NCBI RefSeq assembly: GCF_900496995.4
Contig: NC_044005.1
Location: 29,678,363 to 29,742,362 of the forward strand
DNA length: 64,000 nt
Reading direction: 5' to 3'
DNA from: Aquila chrysaetos chrysaetos
Lineage: Eukaryota; Chordata; Aves; Accipitriformes; Accipitridae
Under the pieces are notes generated by a model, which saw only the letters and a list, made by a program, of their open reading frames with translations, had not been told where the DNA came from and searched no databases. The translations under genes and the position numbers were made by a program. Positions 24,371 to 39,900 of the stretch are shown here, in pieces (position 1 is the first letter of the stretch; each line of letters opens with the position of its first letter).

Positions 24371-27300
24371 CTAACTTGCAGCAAAACCGCGCCAGGATCC
24401 ACCGCTTATAGTCAAATATATTCACCGTATAGTTTTTTAGAAGAAATGCATCTGCGGCGTAAGGAAAGACATAAAAACGCAGTGCTTGCCTTTCACTGGG
24501 TTTTTCTCTAATGCTCGCTTACTTTACAAGAAGTTAAGATTTTATCCGGCATTCTTTGCACTCCCACTGAAAATACAGAACCGTTGGAGCGAAACTGGAT
24601 GTTTTCCAGAGGTACGCAAGAGAGCAAAGGGGGAAAGGAAGCGCCCTGAGCAACAGATCTCATCAAATGCAGTTTCCTATGGATTTCTCTCTCTTGAAAG
24701 ATCAGTTTTTTCTAACTGGACAGTATTAAGACTTTCAATGTACACCTACGCAAGTTCCTGTGCTTTCCCTTTGTAGTCCTCCTCCTGAATGTAATCTGGC
24801 TACACCATAACAGATCTGATGTCTCCTAGCAGAAACCAACAAGTGCCTGAGTTGAACTGGTAGGCATACAGCCCCACTTTCTTCTATCTCGAATTATTTT
24901 ATGAAACTTAATTACTTAATTAAGGATCTTAATTACTTTTGCGACCTCTATCCTTCTGCCAGATTTAACTCAAATAAGCTAACAAGTTAAAAAGTCACTG
25001 GGACAAGGACTAGCCCAAGTGACAGAGGAGATGCCCGAGGAGGCCACGCAGAGGCCCTGCTTCCATGGGAAATGAGGCTGAAATGATAACGTTGAGTTTA
25101 GTGACGTTGACAGAGAAGCACAGAGGAGGTACAGCATACAGAAGGAAAGGACTATGATTTCAGAGAGCTTCAATGCATAAGGCAACTTAGTTCATTATAA
25201 CCACTTCGCACTAATGAGCATCCAGGAGTTGAAGCTGAACAAACAGTGCCTTCTGCTTCACGGTGAGTCATTGCTTCCATCCACAGAGGGTGAGGGGAGG
25301 CTTGGAGGGCTTCCTCAGATGCATGTGCTCCGCATAGGGTATCGTTCACAAAGCTTTTAGTGCTGCTGCTGCTGGACTCTCTGAATCATAGGGCTATTTT
25401 GGTGGTGCTTGGTGGGATGCAGGTCTTGTGGCACAAGGCTAGTGAAACTCGATGCCTCCTGAGTGCAGCAAGATGCCATGGTGGGGAACCAGCTTTGTCT
25501 GAGTGTGCTCCAGTAATAAGATTTGCTTGGTCATTATTGCTCTTGGCTGGATACTGGCCATTTCTGTGGCCTCCAAGGTCACCACTGGGCTCTATCGCAA
25601 GTTGCTTCCCTGATCGCTGCAGCCACCGGGAGTCCATCGTTCATTTTCTTGAAAATGAGAAGCCCCTTTCTCTTTACCTGTGACCTGTTTTTCACCCCTG
25701 AGAAATGCTCTCTGTTTCTGGTAAACGCATTTCTTTCTCAGAGATTTCTATAAAGTCATGAAATACTCCTTCTTCAGCCCTTGCTTCTTCTGTACTCTGA
25801 CAACTGCCAGGCGCCAATCAGTGATGTGCAGCGGTAGCCCTGTGTGCCTCAGGTATGCACCTTGGGAGGTGAAGAGAATAACAAGCACTTCTGATTCATT
25901 ATTCAGTTTCCATGGTAGTAAAGACGGAGGGTGAGTCATGCACAGTCTTGGAGTTGTCATCCCTGGAGCATCTACCCAGCCATGCAACTCTGGAGCTGGT
26001 AACTCTTTCTCAACTTTTCGTTTTACAAGCCTGGGATATGCAGTGCAGAGGCCCCGTGTGGGTGGCTGAGGATGCACTGCAAGGGCACAGGATTAGGGCA
26101 CTGACACACAGCGGTTTCATAGTATTGTACAAGTGTTGAAGAAGCCTGCTGAGCCCGTGGCAGCGACCGTGGTCACTGGCACTGGAGGACGTACTGCACA
26201 CGCGCACGGCTGCATCTGCTTGCAAAGACAAAGGAACCCCCATGCTGCTAATTTGCCACAGCGGCCTCCCGACATTGTGCATGGCTGCAAGGACGCAGAC
26301 CTCCGTTTGGGACACTGAAGCAGGCACAGCGTGCCATGACATGCTGCAGTGTCAGGAAGGCAGTTTTGGGAGACATTAAACCATCCTGACAAAGAGGATC
26401 TGAAACCACTTAACGTCCACCCCAGTCCATGAAGCTGTGCAACAGCAGCAGATGCCCAGAAATGGGGCTGTCAAGACACTCCCGGGAACTTACATTGGTT
26501 TAAGCCAAGCATAAAACTGTGTCTTGAGAGTTATCCGGTTTAGGATTTGTGCTATTAATTCCCATAACAATTTTCACCTATCCTAACTTGTTTGATCAAA
26601 AAGCAGCACATACTGTATTTGAAAACTGAATTGGGTAATGGCTGACTCTTCAAATGCAAATACGCAATAAAGGTACTCTTTCCTGGCTCCCACACTGCTG
26701 GCACTGAACAAGCGATAAGAGTGAACAAGTGGCCATCAGCTGGAAAAACGGCGAGTCTAATACTCTTGATGTTTTCAGCTCAGTGGCAGTGGGGAGTCCT
26801 GAACAGGTGGCTGTAAGGAGCTGAAGGGTAATATAGCTCCAGGTTAGCGATTTCAAGGCTGATGGGCCAATATTGATGCATGCCATTCAGTCTTGAATTC
26901 TGCATACAGAGAGGGCGGGATGTAACTCAAATAGGAGATTGGAAACATAGTGGCTCATCCGGTCAAGGTGGCCAAGAGCATAGAGTAATGGAGAAAGGGA
27001 AAAAAAACCCACATCCCTCATGCCATGCAGTGTGAAATGTGTATATATGTATGTATGCATGTATGTATATACACGCATGCTGACAAATGCTGGTTTGCTG
27101 GTTTCAACCAAGGTACTATTAGCAATTCAGGTGTTTCGGGGAGAGGCAGCTGACCGGCCACGACTGCAGCTGCGTGCTCGCTCATACAGCTGTTTTGAGA
27201 TCCTGCATGTTTAGGATCTCTTGGTTTTCAGGCACACCGGTTCGGGGAGCAGAAAGCCGTGCAGTACCGACAACCCTCTTGTCCACTTGGATGGGCCAGA

Positions 27301-27424
27301 GGCAGAACGCTCCATTGTTTGGTGTGCTGTGCCTGAATCCCTGTCCAGCCCAGTATGGACAAGTGAAACACCCTCGGGAGGGTTATCCTTCCTCGCTTTC
27401 CTGTAAGTCACCTTCCTATCTTTT
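24371..27424. other. Intergenic DNA, no gene recognised
   Basis: No coding sequence is supported between the isolated CpG island and the CFL2 promoter. It contains AP-1 type TGAGTCA sites at 25264-25270 and 25932-25938 and a TATG-type simple repeat at about 27039-27070. It also has a short motif at 26489-26519 that recurs near 46.2 and 52.7 kb. Confidence 0.6.
27039..27070. repeat. TATG simple repeat
   Basis: Alternating TATG/TATA units are flanked by GTGTATA and TATACAC, so the ends can pair. It is a microsatellite. Confidence 0.8.
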
Positions 27425-28333
27425 AACGCTGCTCCTTCCGCCTTGCGTGCAGTGTTCCACCCCGCCGCCTGAGCAGCTCTTTCAAAACCACAGGTGCCGT
27501 CTCTGCGCCAGGCCCCCCCGGGCCTTTCCCCACAGAGACAAGGCAGCCGCGGCAGCAGCACGGCTCCCGTTCCGCGGGGGGACAAGGAGCCGTGGCGCAC
27601 GGCAACCGCAGCACATCCCCCGCGCCGCCTTGCCGGGGGGTGCAGGCGGACAGACGGCGCTCGGCCCTGAAGCGTCAAGATTCGGCCGACGCCACGGCCG
27701 TGACTCTGGAGCAGTGCAGAGCACCCCGGCAAAGGCAGCGGCGCCGGGCAGGAGGTGCGGGGCAGGGCCGGGAGCCGCCGCGCTCGGGGCAGCCCCGCCT
27801 GGCTCCAGAAGGAGCCCTGCCGCCATCGCGCCCCGGCCGGCTGCTCCTGCTCCGCGCCGGGCCGAGGGGCTGTATCGCCCCCTCGACGGCCGGCGACCCG
27901 CCGGGGTAGGCCTGGGGCCGGCCTAGCGGGGGGACGCCGGGGGCTGCGGGACCGAGGCGGCCGCCCGGGCGCTTCCAGCCGCCCCCGCGGGGCAGCGGCG
28001 GCGCCTCCCCGCGCCGCGCGACCGGCCGGGCGCCGCCGGGCCGGGCCCCGCCGCGGGGGCGAGGGGGCGGCAAGGCGGCCGGGCCCCGCCGCCCGCAGGC
28101 CCGGCGCGGCCCTGCCCCGCGGGGGGCCGGCCCGGCGCGGCGCGGCCCGGCCCGGCGGCACGTGGTGGCGGCGCGGCCCATGTGACCGGCCCTCCCCGGC
28201 CGCCGCGGCTCATCCCCCGCCCGGCCCGAGTCCCCGCCCGCCTCGCCCCCAGCGCAGCGCTCCGCTCCGCTCTCCTGCGTGCAGCAGCCCCGCACCGCAG
28301 GCAGCCGCCGCCGCCGCCCCGGGACCCGGCGCC

Positions 28334-30506
<2,173 letters not shown>

Positions 30507-30746
30507 AAAGACAGACAAGTGCCATCTGGATCTAAGGAGCTTCCATTTCTGCAGCTCGTTCAATTGGAATAGTATTAGTCTCCCTGTCCCCTTCCCTCCT
30601 CAAAAAAATAAGTCCCTTCCCTAATGCCCCTGAAGGAGATGTCATTGTTAAGCAGTCTACCAGTGATTGCCATTAGACTGTTTAATCCTGGTAGTTTTAT
30701 GTAGGATCCAAGGAATGCTTTCACGTCATACTCTTAGCCAAAACTG

Positions 30747-30771
30747 ACGTTGCAGGCATTCCTTGCAACGT
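30747..30771 (+). other. CFL2: Inverted repeat / RNA hairpin in CFL2 3'UTR
   Basis: ACGTTGCA (30747-30754) pairs exactly with TGCAACGT (30764-30771). The inner GG and CC can also pair with one bulged T, which leaves a four-base CATT loop. This would be a stable stem in the mRNA. Its function is unknown. Confidence 0.6.
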
Positions 30772-31316
30772 GTACAATGAATGTGATAGTTAATGTGAAT
30801 AGTCTAGCAGACAGCAAAGGGTAAGCTCATTGAATGCCTTGAAAGTATTGTCCACTGGTCGGATGGTAGACTCTATACAGTATTACTTACAGTTGCACTT
30901 GATTGCAGTTCCATGAGGCTCTTGTGCATTCATACACCTCACCTGCCTTGACAAGCCTATTTTTGTGACATGGCAGCACACAACACTATGCATTTAAAGC
31001 ACTTTTTTGTAATATGTTTGACCCGCCCCCCCCAAAGGAATGCCAATTAAGTTGCTGTAACTGTGTCATCAAATTATTGTAGTACCTCAGTTTCATTCCT
31101 GTTACATGCATATCTTTATAAATGAAGTAGCTGTTACGATGCCTTTTGTTTTCCATTGAATGTACACTACTGAACAGGAGTAGAAGTTATCTTGTTTACC
31201 ATGTGAGTCTTGAAACACTAAAGTTTTGTAAAACATCAGTCATGGTGGCAATTTCTGTATTAAAAAGAGCCTTAAATGGAACATTGTTTTTCGAGATCAA
31301 AAACTGGCCACGTTGC

Positions 31317-31322
31317 AATAAA
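31317..31322 (+). terminator. CFL2: Candidate proximal CFL2 poly(A) signal
   Basis: A canonical AATAAA about 810 nt after the stop is followed by a GT/T-rich stretch. It would end a short mRNA isoform. Confidence 0.6.
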
Positions 31323-33058
31323 ACTTGTGGCTTATTACAGAACGTTGCCTTGTTTTCATTGGAAAATAGAGTTTTTAAGTATGTTTAAGCATATTTCAAA
31401 TAACTTCTGTGGAAAGTATTGTAAAGATAAACAATCATTAATCTCATCTTAAATAATGCAAGTTTTTCATTCCTAATCATGATTTAGGCACTGCTTTACA
31501 ATACTTTGTGGCTCTGTTCTGATCATTCGATAAAGGACCTGATCCTAGTTTACTGTTAAAAGTAAAGAAGCTACCACTACTAGAGACCATTAGTTCCATG
31601 AAACACTTGTGTCAGAAACGTAAAAATACGAAGTAATTAAGTATGCAGTGTGTTTTGTACCTGAATGTTCTTAAAGTTCTACATGTCAGAGTAAAACCTT
31701 GCACGAAATCTTAGAGCTTGCCATCTTTTTCAGTAAGATGATGTGTAATGACAGTTATATGCAGAATATGAAGCCGGTAAATAACTTTTGTTTCTTCAGT
31801 GTTGCAGTTAGGATGGACTTGGTACAAGAAATAGGCTAAATGAACTGTTCTACTTGTTAGCTTCTATGTAAATAGAACTGGAAAGTGTTTGCCACTACCG
31901 AGGCTTGCACTGGGGACATGTTCTGGCTGGGAGCCAAATAATGCTCTCCTTATAGAGAATTTGATCTGCTCTGTGTGAGCAATCCTCCGTTAGCCAGAGC
32001 TATTTATGGCAAACACATGCTTTTGTATCTTGTCATCGTTATCCACAAATGGCAAAACTGGACATGATTCTTCTGGTATGCATAAAGGAGCGCTGTTAGG
32101 CAGCCACTTGCAGCTGAACTGTACATGCTGCTAGAAGGAATGCTCTTTATCATTACCTTATTTTAAAAAGTTGGTAGAGTAGAACTGTGGATCTGTTAAA
32201 TACGGGCCCTTTATGTTCAGTCCATAGCCCTTTTTCAACAAGGAAGCAGATAATATTCAAAATATTTTGGTTTTGTTTTTTTTTTTTAATAGTTTAAATA
32301 ACCTAGTGGTACTGTGTTTAGGCTCTCTTGTCCTGTAGAACTTTAAGACTTTGTTTCAGGCTTCTGGCTATCCCTATGACTTGCACACCTCATTGTGTTA
32401 GCTGTTCTATGTAGACTAAACTTTACTAGAATTTAACTAAAAGGCATGATGACCACTGACTTACTAAGTGTATTAATGAGTCTTGGTTTTGTTCTGCAAA
32501 ACTCTCCTTTCAGGTACCTTTTAAAGTTGAGAAGTAACTGATGGTATGCATGTTGTCTAGATAAAAAAAAAAAAAAAAATCTTTTTATTCCTCAAAATAC
32601 TCTATTTCTGATTATTCACGTTGTGTGCAAAGCCCAGTTTAATGTAAAGATCTACTTTGTGCTTTATGTTTGACTTGAGTTCAGTACAGTATAATGAAAT
32701 GATCTTTTAACTGATTTTTCACAAGGTATAAATGGTTTCTTTAGAAAAAGCCAAAACTGAAAATGTTAAATTTTAATAAATCCATTTGAATTTCATTTTA
32801 GACAGTAAACTTTTTTAAGCAGTACTGTGTTTAAATTTATTGTTTGTCTCTGCTGCAAACAGTCTGGAAAGATGTCTGTGGCTTCTAAGTTGAATATTAA
32901 AGGTTAGTTTTGTGGTTTTTTTTTAAACTAGCTTAGGTGTATATTCACTCAGTCCAAGTAGATATAAAATTGAAGCACAAACTGTATTTATGTAAGATTC
33001 CTACCAAAACAAGTTTTGGATCCAGAAGGATCAGCCTGCCTTCAGTTTGTTCTTGAAA

Positions 33059-33081
33059 TGACTGACTGACTGACTGACTGA
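33059..33081. repeat. (TGAC)n microsatellite in CFL2 3'UTR
   Basis: Five uninterrupted TGAC units plus a partial unit. Confidence 0.9.
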
Positions 33082-33976
33082 TGTGAGGTCCAATTCAGAT
33101 GGCTTGCTTTTAAAAAAAAAAACAAAACAAAACAATAAAGTGCTACAGAACTGTTACTGTTTGAATTATAAAACAAATGAGAGACAGCTGGCATCTGTTC
33201 CAAAATGGTTTGTCAGCTGTTGTTTTCTGTCATTATGCAAAATGGTGAGGGCCTCATTGTGATCGAGAAGTGGAGGAAAATCCTCTCAAGTTGAATATCT
33301 TCTGTGTATCTCCGTGTAGATGTGACTTTTGGGTATCTTGGCTTCAGTTATTTTATTGATAAAGAAATGTTAAATAAAATTTTCATGAGAGTAGCTTGTG
33401 CAGAAATGGCATTTTTCTTCTAAAAAAAAAAAAACCAACTTCAAAACCAGCAGTTGCTTTGTTTGATTTGGTAAATTCTGGAAGAGGTATAGACATGTGG
33501 GTTTGATTTCTCCAAAAAGGGAAATTGGTCCAAGACCAGGGTGAGTAGGTGAGGTTTATGCTTGTGGCGATTTCAGAAATGCAAAGCTTAAATTTATATG
33601 GACTTGAGTGTAAGAATCACTCCTAGTCAGATCATTAAATGGATTTTGAGTACGTTCAGTTAAACCCGAAGTGTTTCCCTGAGTTGAAGAGTCTTTTTCT
33701 GCTGTACCATTCCCTCAGAATGAGTGATGGAATACAGCAATTGCCACAATTTGATAATAAGCTTTACTCTCTTATGCCAATTCCAGTATAAACCAAATTT
33801 TCATGTCTGCCTATTTTTTTATAAACTTCTGTAAGTTCCCCTTAGTTTGTGGTGGCAAGTTAATGATTGTAGAGTGAAAACACGGCACTAATGGTGGATG
33901 AAAGATCATCAATGTAGCACCTGTCTATAAGTATTGAATTTCTTTGAAATATTTCTGATTTTGAAAACCTGGTATA

Positions 33977-33982
33977 AATAAA
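33977..33982 (+). terminator. CFL2: Candidate distal CFL2 poly(A) signal
   Basis: A canonical AATAAA is followed within 40 nt by a strongly GT-rich element (GAGTTTGTTTGTGTG), the usual downstream signal. It is the best candidate for the end of the long isoform. Confidence 0.55.
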
Positions 33983-36900
33983 ATTAATTTAAATGTCTTC
34001 AGATGTTGAGTTTGTTTGTGTGCTAGGCAGCACCTACGCTAATCGCTTTGCTGCTGTCTTTGGATTGGGAGCAGCCCAGACACTCTGAAAGGAGAGATCA
34101 TGGAGTAAGTTCGTGGAATATGTGCATTTTTGTAATGGGTTTCACCTACAGCCTGTTCAGTTCAATACCTAGCTGTAGGAAGAGCCAGCACCAGTGGCTC
34201 TGGAGGTAGGCTTAAAAATGTTTTTAGTGGGTTGGTGCCGGATAACCTTTTTCTTGTGTTGGGTCCCAGCTCCTATGTTCAGAAAATTGGGTGGTTTGTT
34301 TTTTTTTAAAAAGGTAGCAAACAGTATCTTTACACTGACAAATCATTTTTAATACTTGGAAGAAAGTGAGCTGATGCAGTGTGAAAAAGGTGACTCTCCA
34401 AAGAATTATCAAAAGATCATCCTTTTGGTATCAGTGGTATCTCTCAATGTAAAATTTCTTGGATCTAGGAATAGCTTAACCGGAAGAGAGTTAATTTTGT
34501 GAACAAAGCTGTCAAGAAACAGCTTCATTGGATTCTCTGGAGAAGACAGGCTTTTACACTGTGGATTAACAATCTTTTTAGTGTTTACCTAACATAAGCT
34601 TTCTGTGTGGCTATAGGGGACATATATGAGAATATGCATTAAAAATGAGTGAAAGATCTCTTTCTGAAATTAAGTATTCTAATACAAATTACTGCTTAGT
34701 TAAAAACCGTTCTATTCTTACTATATTCATATCTGGTGCTTGACACCCTATTGAATTTGGGCATTTCCCTGCGTCACCTCCCGTGCTGTTAAATCTACAA
34801 TAACCCCCATACATCTTACTATTCCTTGTGTTGCTTATCTATGCAATCTACTAATAACACCTCAAAAAAAAGTACTAAAGTGAAAAATTAAAGCCTTTCA
34901 TAGGAAATTCGAACAGGTAACATAATTTATGCTGTTTATTTGATGATTTGATATAATTGTCTTTTTATGTTGTAAGGCTTACAGCAAAAATGTGTGCTAT
35001 TGGGAGCCACTGAAAGTAATTTTGACATCATCTTTTTAATATCTCATTGTAGATTAATATTTCTGTTGTCAGCTTTACTTCATAGTTACTTAGAAAAATA
35101 ATGATTGGAAAAGAAGCTTGAAGGTGCCACTGACTATTTCAAAAAGTTTCTAAATGTCAATTCAGATTATAAAAAAAAAAAAAAAAATACAAACTTCAAT
35201 TTCCTGCTGCTAGCTTAATTTTTATTCTTGTGTGAACAGGCTTAGGAATGTGTGTGTAGCTGTAATCATGCCTCTCCTCTTCCACCTCTTTATTTTTAAA
35301 AACAGCTGTGTCACTGCAAATCCCTACCATCTGCCCGCCATCTTCTGTAAAGCTTTACGGACAATCTCCACTTGTACCTTTTAGTATCTGTTTTTCCCCC
35401 TCTCTTTTTTGTGATTGTAGGGGTTTGATTTAGAAAAATTGAATGCTGTAATATTATGCTCCTCAAAAGCTTTTCTATTATGCAGAAAGTTAAAAGCATC
35501 AGTTACTCTCTGGTGAGCACAGCTGCAGGGTATACATTGGGTTGAAAAAAGAGATGTGATTTTGAGAACCAGTTTAGAGAGCCTTATTTGTGTCTGCTTC
35601 CTCTTAGGGGCAGCACTGCTTTCATCTGTGACCTTCTATTAAGGCTAATGTGAGAGCTAAGCTTTTCTTCCATTTTGGCTGTTTCAACAGAAAATTGAAT
35701 GTGCATGTAGCAAACAAGGTGCAGGGAAGCAGAGGAAGGTTTAGAAGAAGCAGTTTTTCATAGAGACCTGTACATCTGGGGCGGGGGGAAAGGGTTACAG
35801 CAGAGAATTTGATTCCTTTTAATTTCATCATGAGCTTGCAGCTGTAAAGGCTGAGCTTATATTATCTTTTGCTCTGCCTGAGCATACTGATTCCGCAGTC
35901 TCAATGCTTTTAAGCAATGAAATGTGAACGTACAGCTCTGTATCGGTGAAATTTGTTTTACTCCTACAAACATGAAGCTATGCTATAATGGGGCTCTTGG
36001 TTAGCAATATCATACAGGTGATGCACCTAAGCTCCATTTGAACAACCCTTTAAAAATGTGTATTTTTTTGATTACACCAAATACAGTAATTAAGCCATTA
36101 CATTGGGAGTGAGGATGAACGGGTGTAGTTCTTAATTAGGTGACTGCAAGTGACAAATATAATTTATGTTCATATTTTAGAGTCTTAGCCCTGTTATTTA
36201 AGCGTGACTTAGAAATGAAATATTTCCTGGTCCATAGAATTCATTGCCTGCATAAATTCTTTTAAGAAGCAGTAGCATAATTTTAGCTCTTCGTTGACTA
36301 CACTGATGCAGAACCTGTCACCTGAAGGTTTTTATTCTTCTGCGTTGGTGACTTCCCTTTGTAGTGCTGCATTATTTCTCTGCATCCACACTTCAAAATC
36401 AGTTCCCAGAACTCTCCTTCCAAGTAACCAGAATTCCTAAACAATATTTATTCTGCGTGACTAAAGTAGAAAGGCATCTTGTAGAACACCCATAGGAAAC
36501 AAATGCATGGCATTAGCCTACGTGGCCACTGAACATGTTTGGCCGTGCATGCCCTCTCTGACTGTTGGGTTATTCTGATGAGAACGTCAGCCCGTTCAGG
36601 TTTGTGTGCAACAGCCCAGCTCAGAAAATTTGTGGAAACAGAAAAGAATGTCTTAATTTTTCTCAGATAAAGACTTTACAAGCTGGCTGAATGCCTTGTT
36701 CACTGGTAAGGCTGAGTGAAACAGCGATCAGGGTAACAGTGATAACCACTTTCTTTTTAAAATTTTTTTTACCTCTTCTGACAAAAACACATGACTTTGG
36801 TTCTAGCCAGTTTTATAGATTTACTTTGACAGGTGCAATGGTTGGAAGTATTTTCAGGACAAGCTATATTTAGATATATAACCTTTCGATAATTCTGGTA

Positions 36901-39900
36901 GTTGCTTTGGTCTCATTATTATTTTAATTCAGTCACTTCAACTCCAATTTTAACTGCCTGGAGTTCAGCATTGCCAATATAATGCTCACAGCACATCATA
37001 AACAACATTTAAAAGTCATCATTGTCAAAATCAGTAATGATTTCAATCAGTTTTATTTCTATAGCCTGGTCTCAGTTTTGCAAGGAGGATGACAACTCTC
37101 TTAAAAGTCAAGTGGTCTTCCAGTGCGCTCCTGACTGAACACCTGATCTTTGTGACAGGGTTGAAGAAGCGTTAGAGCATTCACATCAGAGCAGTTTGCT
37201 TTGCTTTCTTGCATAGCTGGATAAATTTCCTAACCTGGGATATGTTGAGGTTACTGTGGTATCAATATCTAAAGCATTTCACCTCCTTTTTAATTCTTAA
37301 TAGAATGGACAGACTGCAATTATAGCATTTTCGTATGGTAATACAGTCAACCATCTCAGCTATGAATTTTATTTTTTCCTGATTACCAGAAGGGAGAAAA
37401 GAATGCTTCTCATAGCACTGTGCAGCATAAGGCCAAAATACAGCACCGGCATTACCTGTGGGCATCATAATTGTTTCTAGCTATTGTGGCTGTTGTAGCA
37501 GGTACAAAACGCGAGCTTGTCAAACTTTAGTTGTGCACATGTCTTGGTAGACTCCAGGAAAGAGCTGTGGTGAGAGTCTGAGGATCTGGCACTCTAGCTC
37601 TGTCCCGGCAACATCTCTGTAACATCACGAGGCTATGCCTACTCTAGAATTTCTCTTTCCAGAATCGTACATTGCTGTGCTACCTTACTTTGGAAGTCAG
37701 AGTGACTGTTAGCTCAAGACATCTTCAGGAACACTAGGTAGGACTGCTGTTGCTCTAAATGTGAAATACAAAGTCGAGGTATTTCCTGTAATAGCTTTGT
37801 GCACGCTGGATTGAAGAAGCACATGACTCTGTGTATATCTGCACTTATCCTGTGCACAAAGTAATAATGATACATAAAAATACATTTAACACCAAGAGTA
37901 AATCAGAATCTTACTTTAATGTAACAGCTGTATTCTTTGGAGAATAGTGAGGATAAGATTTTTCCAAAAGTTTACTAACAAATATCCAAGAAATGGAATA
38001 ACATATTTTCATGTTTGTGCTTTAAATATTGTCTAGATATTTAAGGAACCTGGAGTTTCCTGCTTTTACCTCTTCTTTGTTTTTTTTAGAAATGGTGTTA
38101 ATAACCAGTCTTTCTGCTGTAATACCAAACTGTGGGAAGATGAGAAGAGTGATTTCTCTTTGCACCAGCATCTTAACATTGTTTGCAAATACAGATCCTC
38201 TCAGTTTCTTCTTGAAATAGTGTTTGGATCACATCAGTGGTTAACGGACAAGAACATAGGATTTTTGTAAGTCCCATTTTACAGTGTTAATATGAACATG
38301 CACATATTTTTGAGCTATGAGATGAAAACTTTTAATGACCAAAGGGCTTATTTGGGGGGGGGGGGGGCGGACACGACTTTTTAAAGCTTCTATTTTTGTC
38401 TGCTAACAAGTTTTTTATGCTGTAATTTGCCCATGAAGTTCTGTTCTTTCTCTTTTGTTAGTTACTTGGTTTTGGTGTTCTCACTTTTCCCACATTGCAT
38501 CGTGTTTCAGTCTAATATGGACTGGATTAAATTGTTATCAAAGGAAGGAGGTATTATGTATATAAAATATACAGTTACTGTAGGATAGAGTAAACTCTTT
38601 GCTTGACCCAGTTTTATGGAGATATTTCTTTGTACAGGGATGGGATCACAGTTAAGGAAAAGGGACGAATGGGTTTGCTGAGAGTATTTAGGAGCACTCA
38701 GTGGGAATGAGATTATTATTGCAGTGCTTAATCCTGAAACAATCATAGACCATCTCATCAACCTTGCACCAGCATTTGAGAGAGATTAATATTCTAGCTA
38801 CTTCATGATATTAGTCTGAGATCATTTTCCATTGTTATAAACTTGGAGCTCTCCAGATAAATATAGAATATTTATACCTGTGATGAATGTTTGGATGTTT
38901 TCACGTGTGTTATGTTTTTAAAAAGATGATTCATAACTAGTGGAAATGTAGTTCTTCAGTGTCTTTTAAGAGGCCAAAAATTAAAGTGAAGGTTATAGAA
39001 GCAACCAGTTCACTTAATCTGTTTTGGGGAATTGCTATAATGTTATCAGGCTTGCTTTTCCATCTGCTGGGCACAGTGTGAAAGAGTGCATAGAAAGGTT
39101 ATTGTGGTGTCATAGCATTTGTTATCACTGATGTTAAATGCATTTAATGGTAGTGAAGTTACAAGTCATGCTGTATGCAAAAGGAATAAAAAATATTCTC
39201 AGATGAGAATTTGTCATTTTCATAGACAGTAACATTTTGTTCCTTTTGAACAGGTGTAAGAGTCCTGCAGTGTCTTTGTTTCCTTAAAGAGGAAAATGAC
39301 AAAATTGAGCATTTCCCCTCCCTTTGATTTGCTTTCTCTGTCCCTTCTCCTCCAAAGCATTTTCCCCCCTTTTGGCCTATAGGCAGAAATTGCTCACCCA
39401 CTTCCTCCAATCTTCCCATTTATCTCAGTTACCTCAGTTTCACCTCCTCTCATCACCATCCTTTTTGCTCCCTGCTAGCTCCGATTCTCCTCTGGTCCTG
39501 TTCCCTCATATCAGCAGTGTGCTTTATTCTTTATCATAAACAAGAAAAAAACCCAACCCCTTTTTGATCCATTTACTGGTTTCTCTTCTCAAAAATACGT
39601 GGCCTTACACTTACGAAAAAATTGTTCGAAGAGTAAACTTGGCTACAGTTTACTAAAGTGGCAAAGAGTTTGAAATAATCTCTTGAGATGTTCGAACAGT
39701 TCCATTCTGCTCATGCAGTTTTACTGTGAAATCCGGACTCCACCATTTAGATGGGGAATTGCCATATTGGGTTATTTTACGCTTTCCTCAGTGCCAGAAG
39801 CCTAACTGTCCTTTTTTGCAATCATTAAAGCATCTGGTTTCAGCTGTTAACTTCCACAAAAGTGGTAAGTACTTACAGTGTGGGGAGATGCTATGGATGC

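Larger units (their letters stand above)
30507..34000 (+). other. CFL2: CFL2 3'UTR with several poly(A) sites
   Basis: Long AT-rich sequence follows the stop, with AATAAA at 31317-31322, 32775-32780, 33134-33139, 33373-33378 and 33977-33982. A short isoform (to about 31340) and a long isoform (to about 34000) are both plausible. It contains an inverted repeat at 30747-30771, a Pumilio-type TGTAAATA at 31867-31874, a GCACTTT microRNA-type heptamer at 30999-31005 and a TGAC tetranucleotide repeat. The far boundary is inferred from the last signal only. Confidence 0.65.

Noticed and set aside
23406-24425. 339-codon - strand open frame in the isolated CpG island
   Set aside because: It has the same base-composition artefact: low-complexity Arg/Pro/Ala sequence with no domain, and it reads straight through the consensus splice donor at 23426.
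27211-28161. 316-codon - strand open frame upstream of CFL2
   Set aside because: It is CpG-island composition in antisense, and several frames are open at once here.
31146-31388. 80-codon open frame in the CFL2 3'UTR
   Set aside because: It overlaps the proximal poly(A) signal, resembles no protein and starts far downstream of the CFL2 stop.
33059-33081. Regular TGAC units considered as a possible structured array
   Set aside because: They are a plain tetranucleotide microsatellite with no spacer structure.
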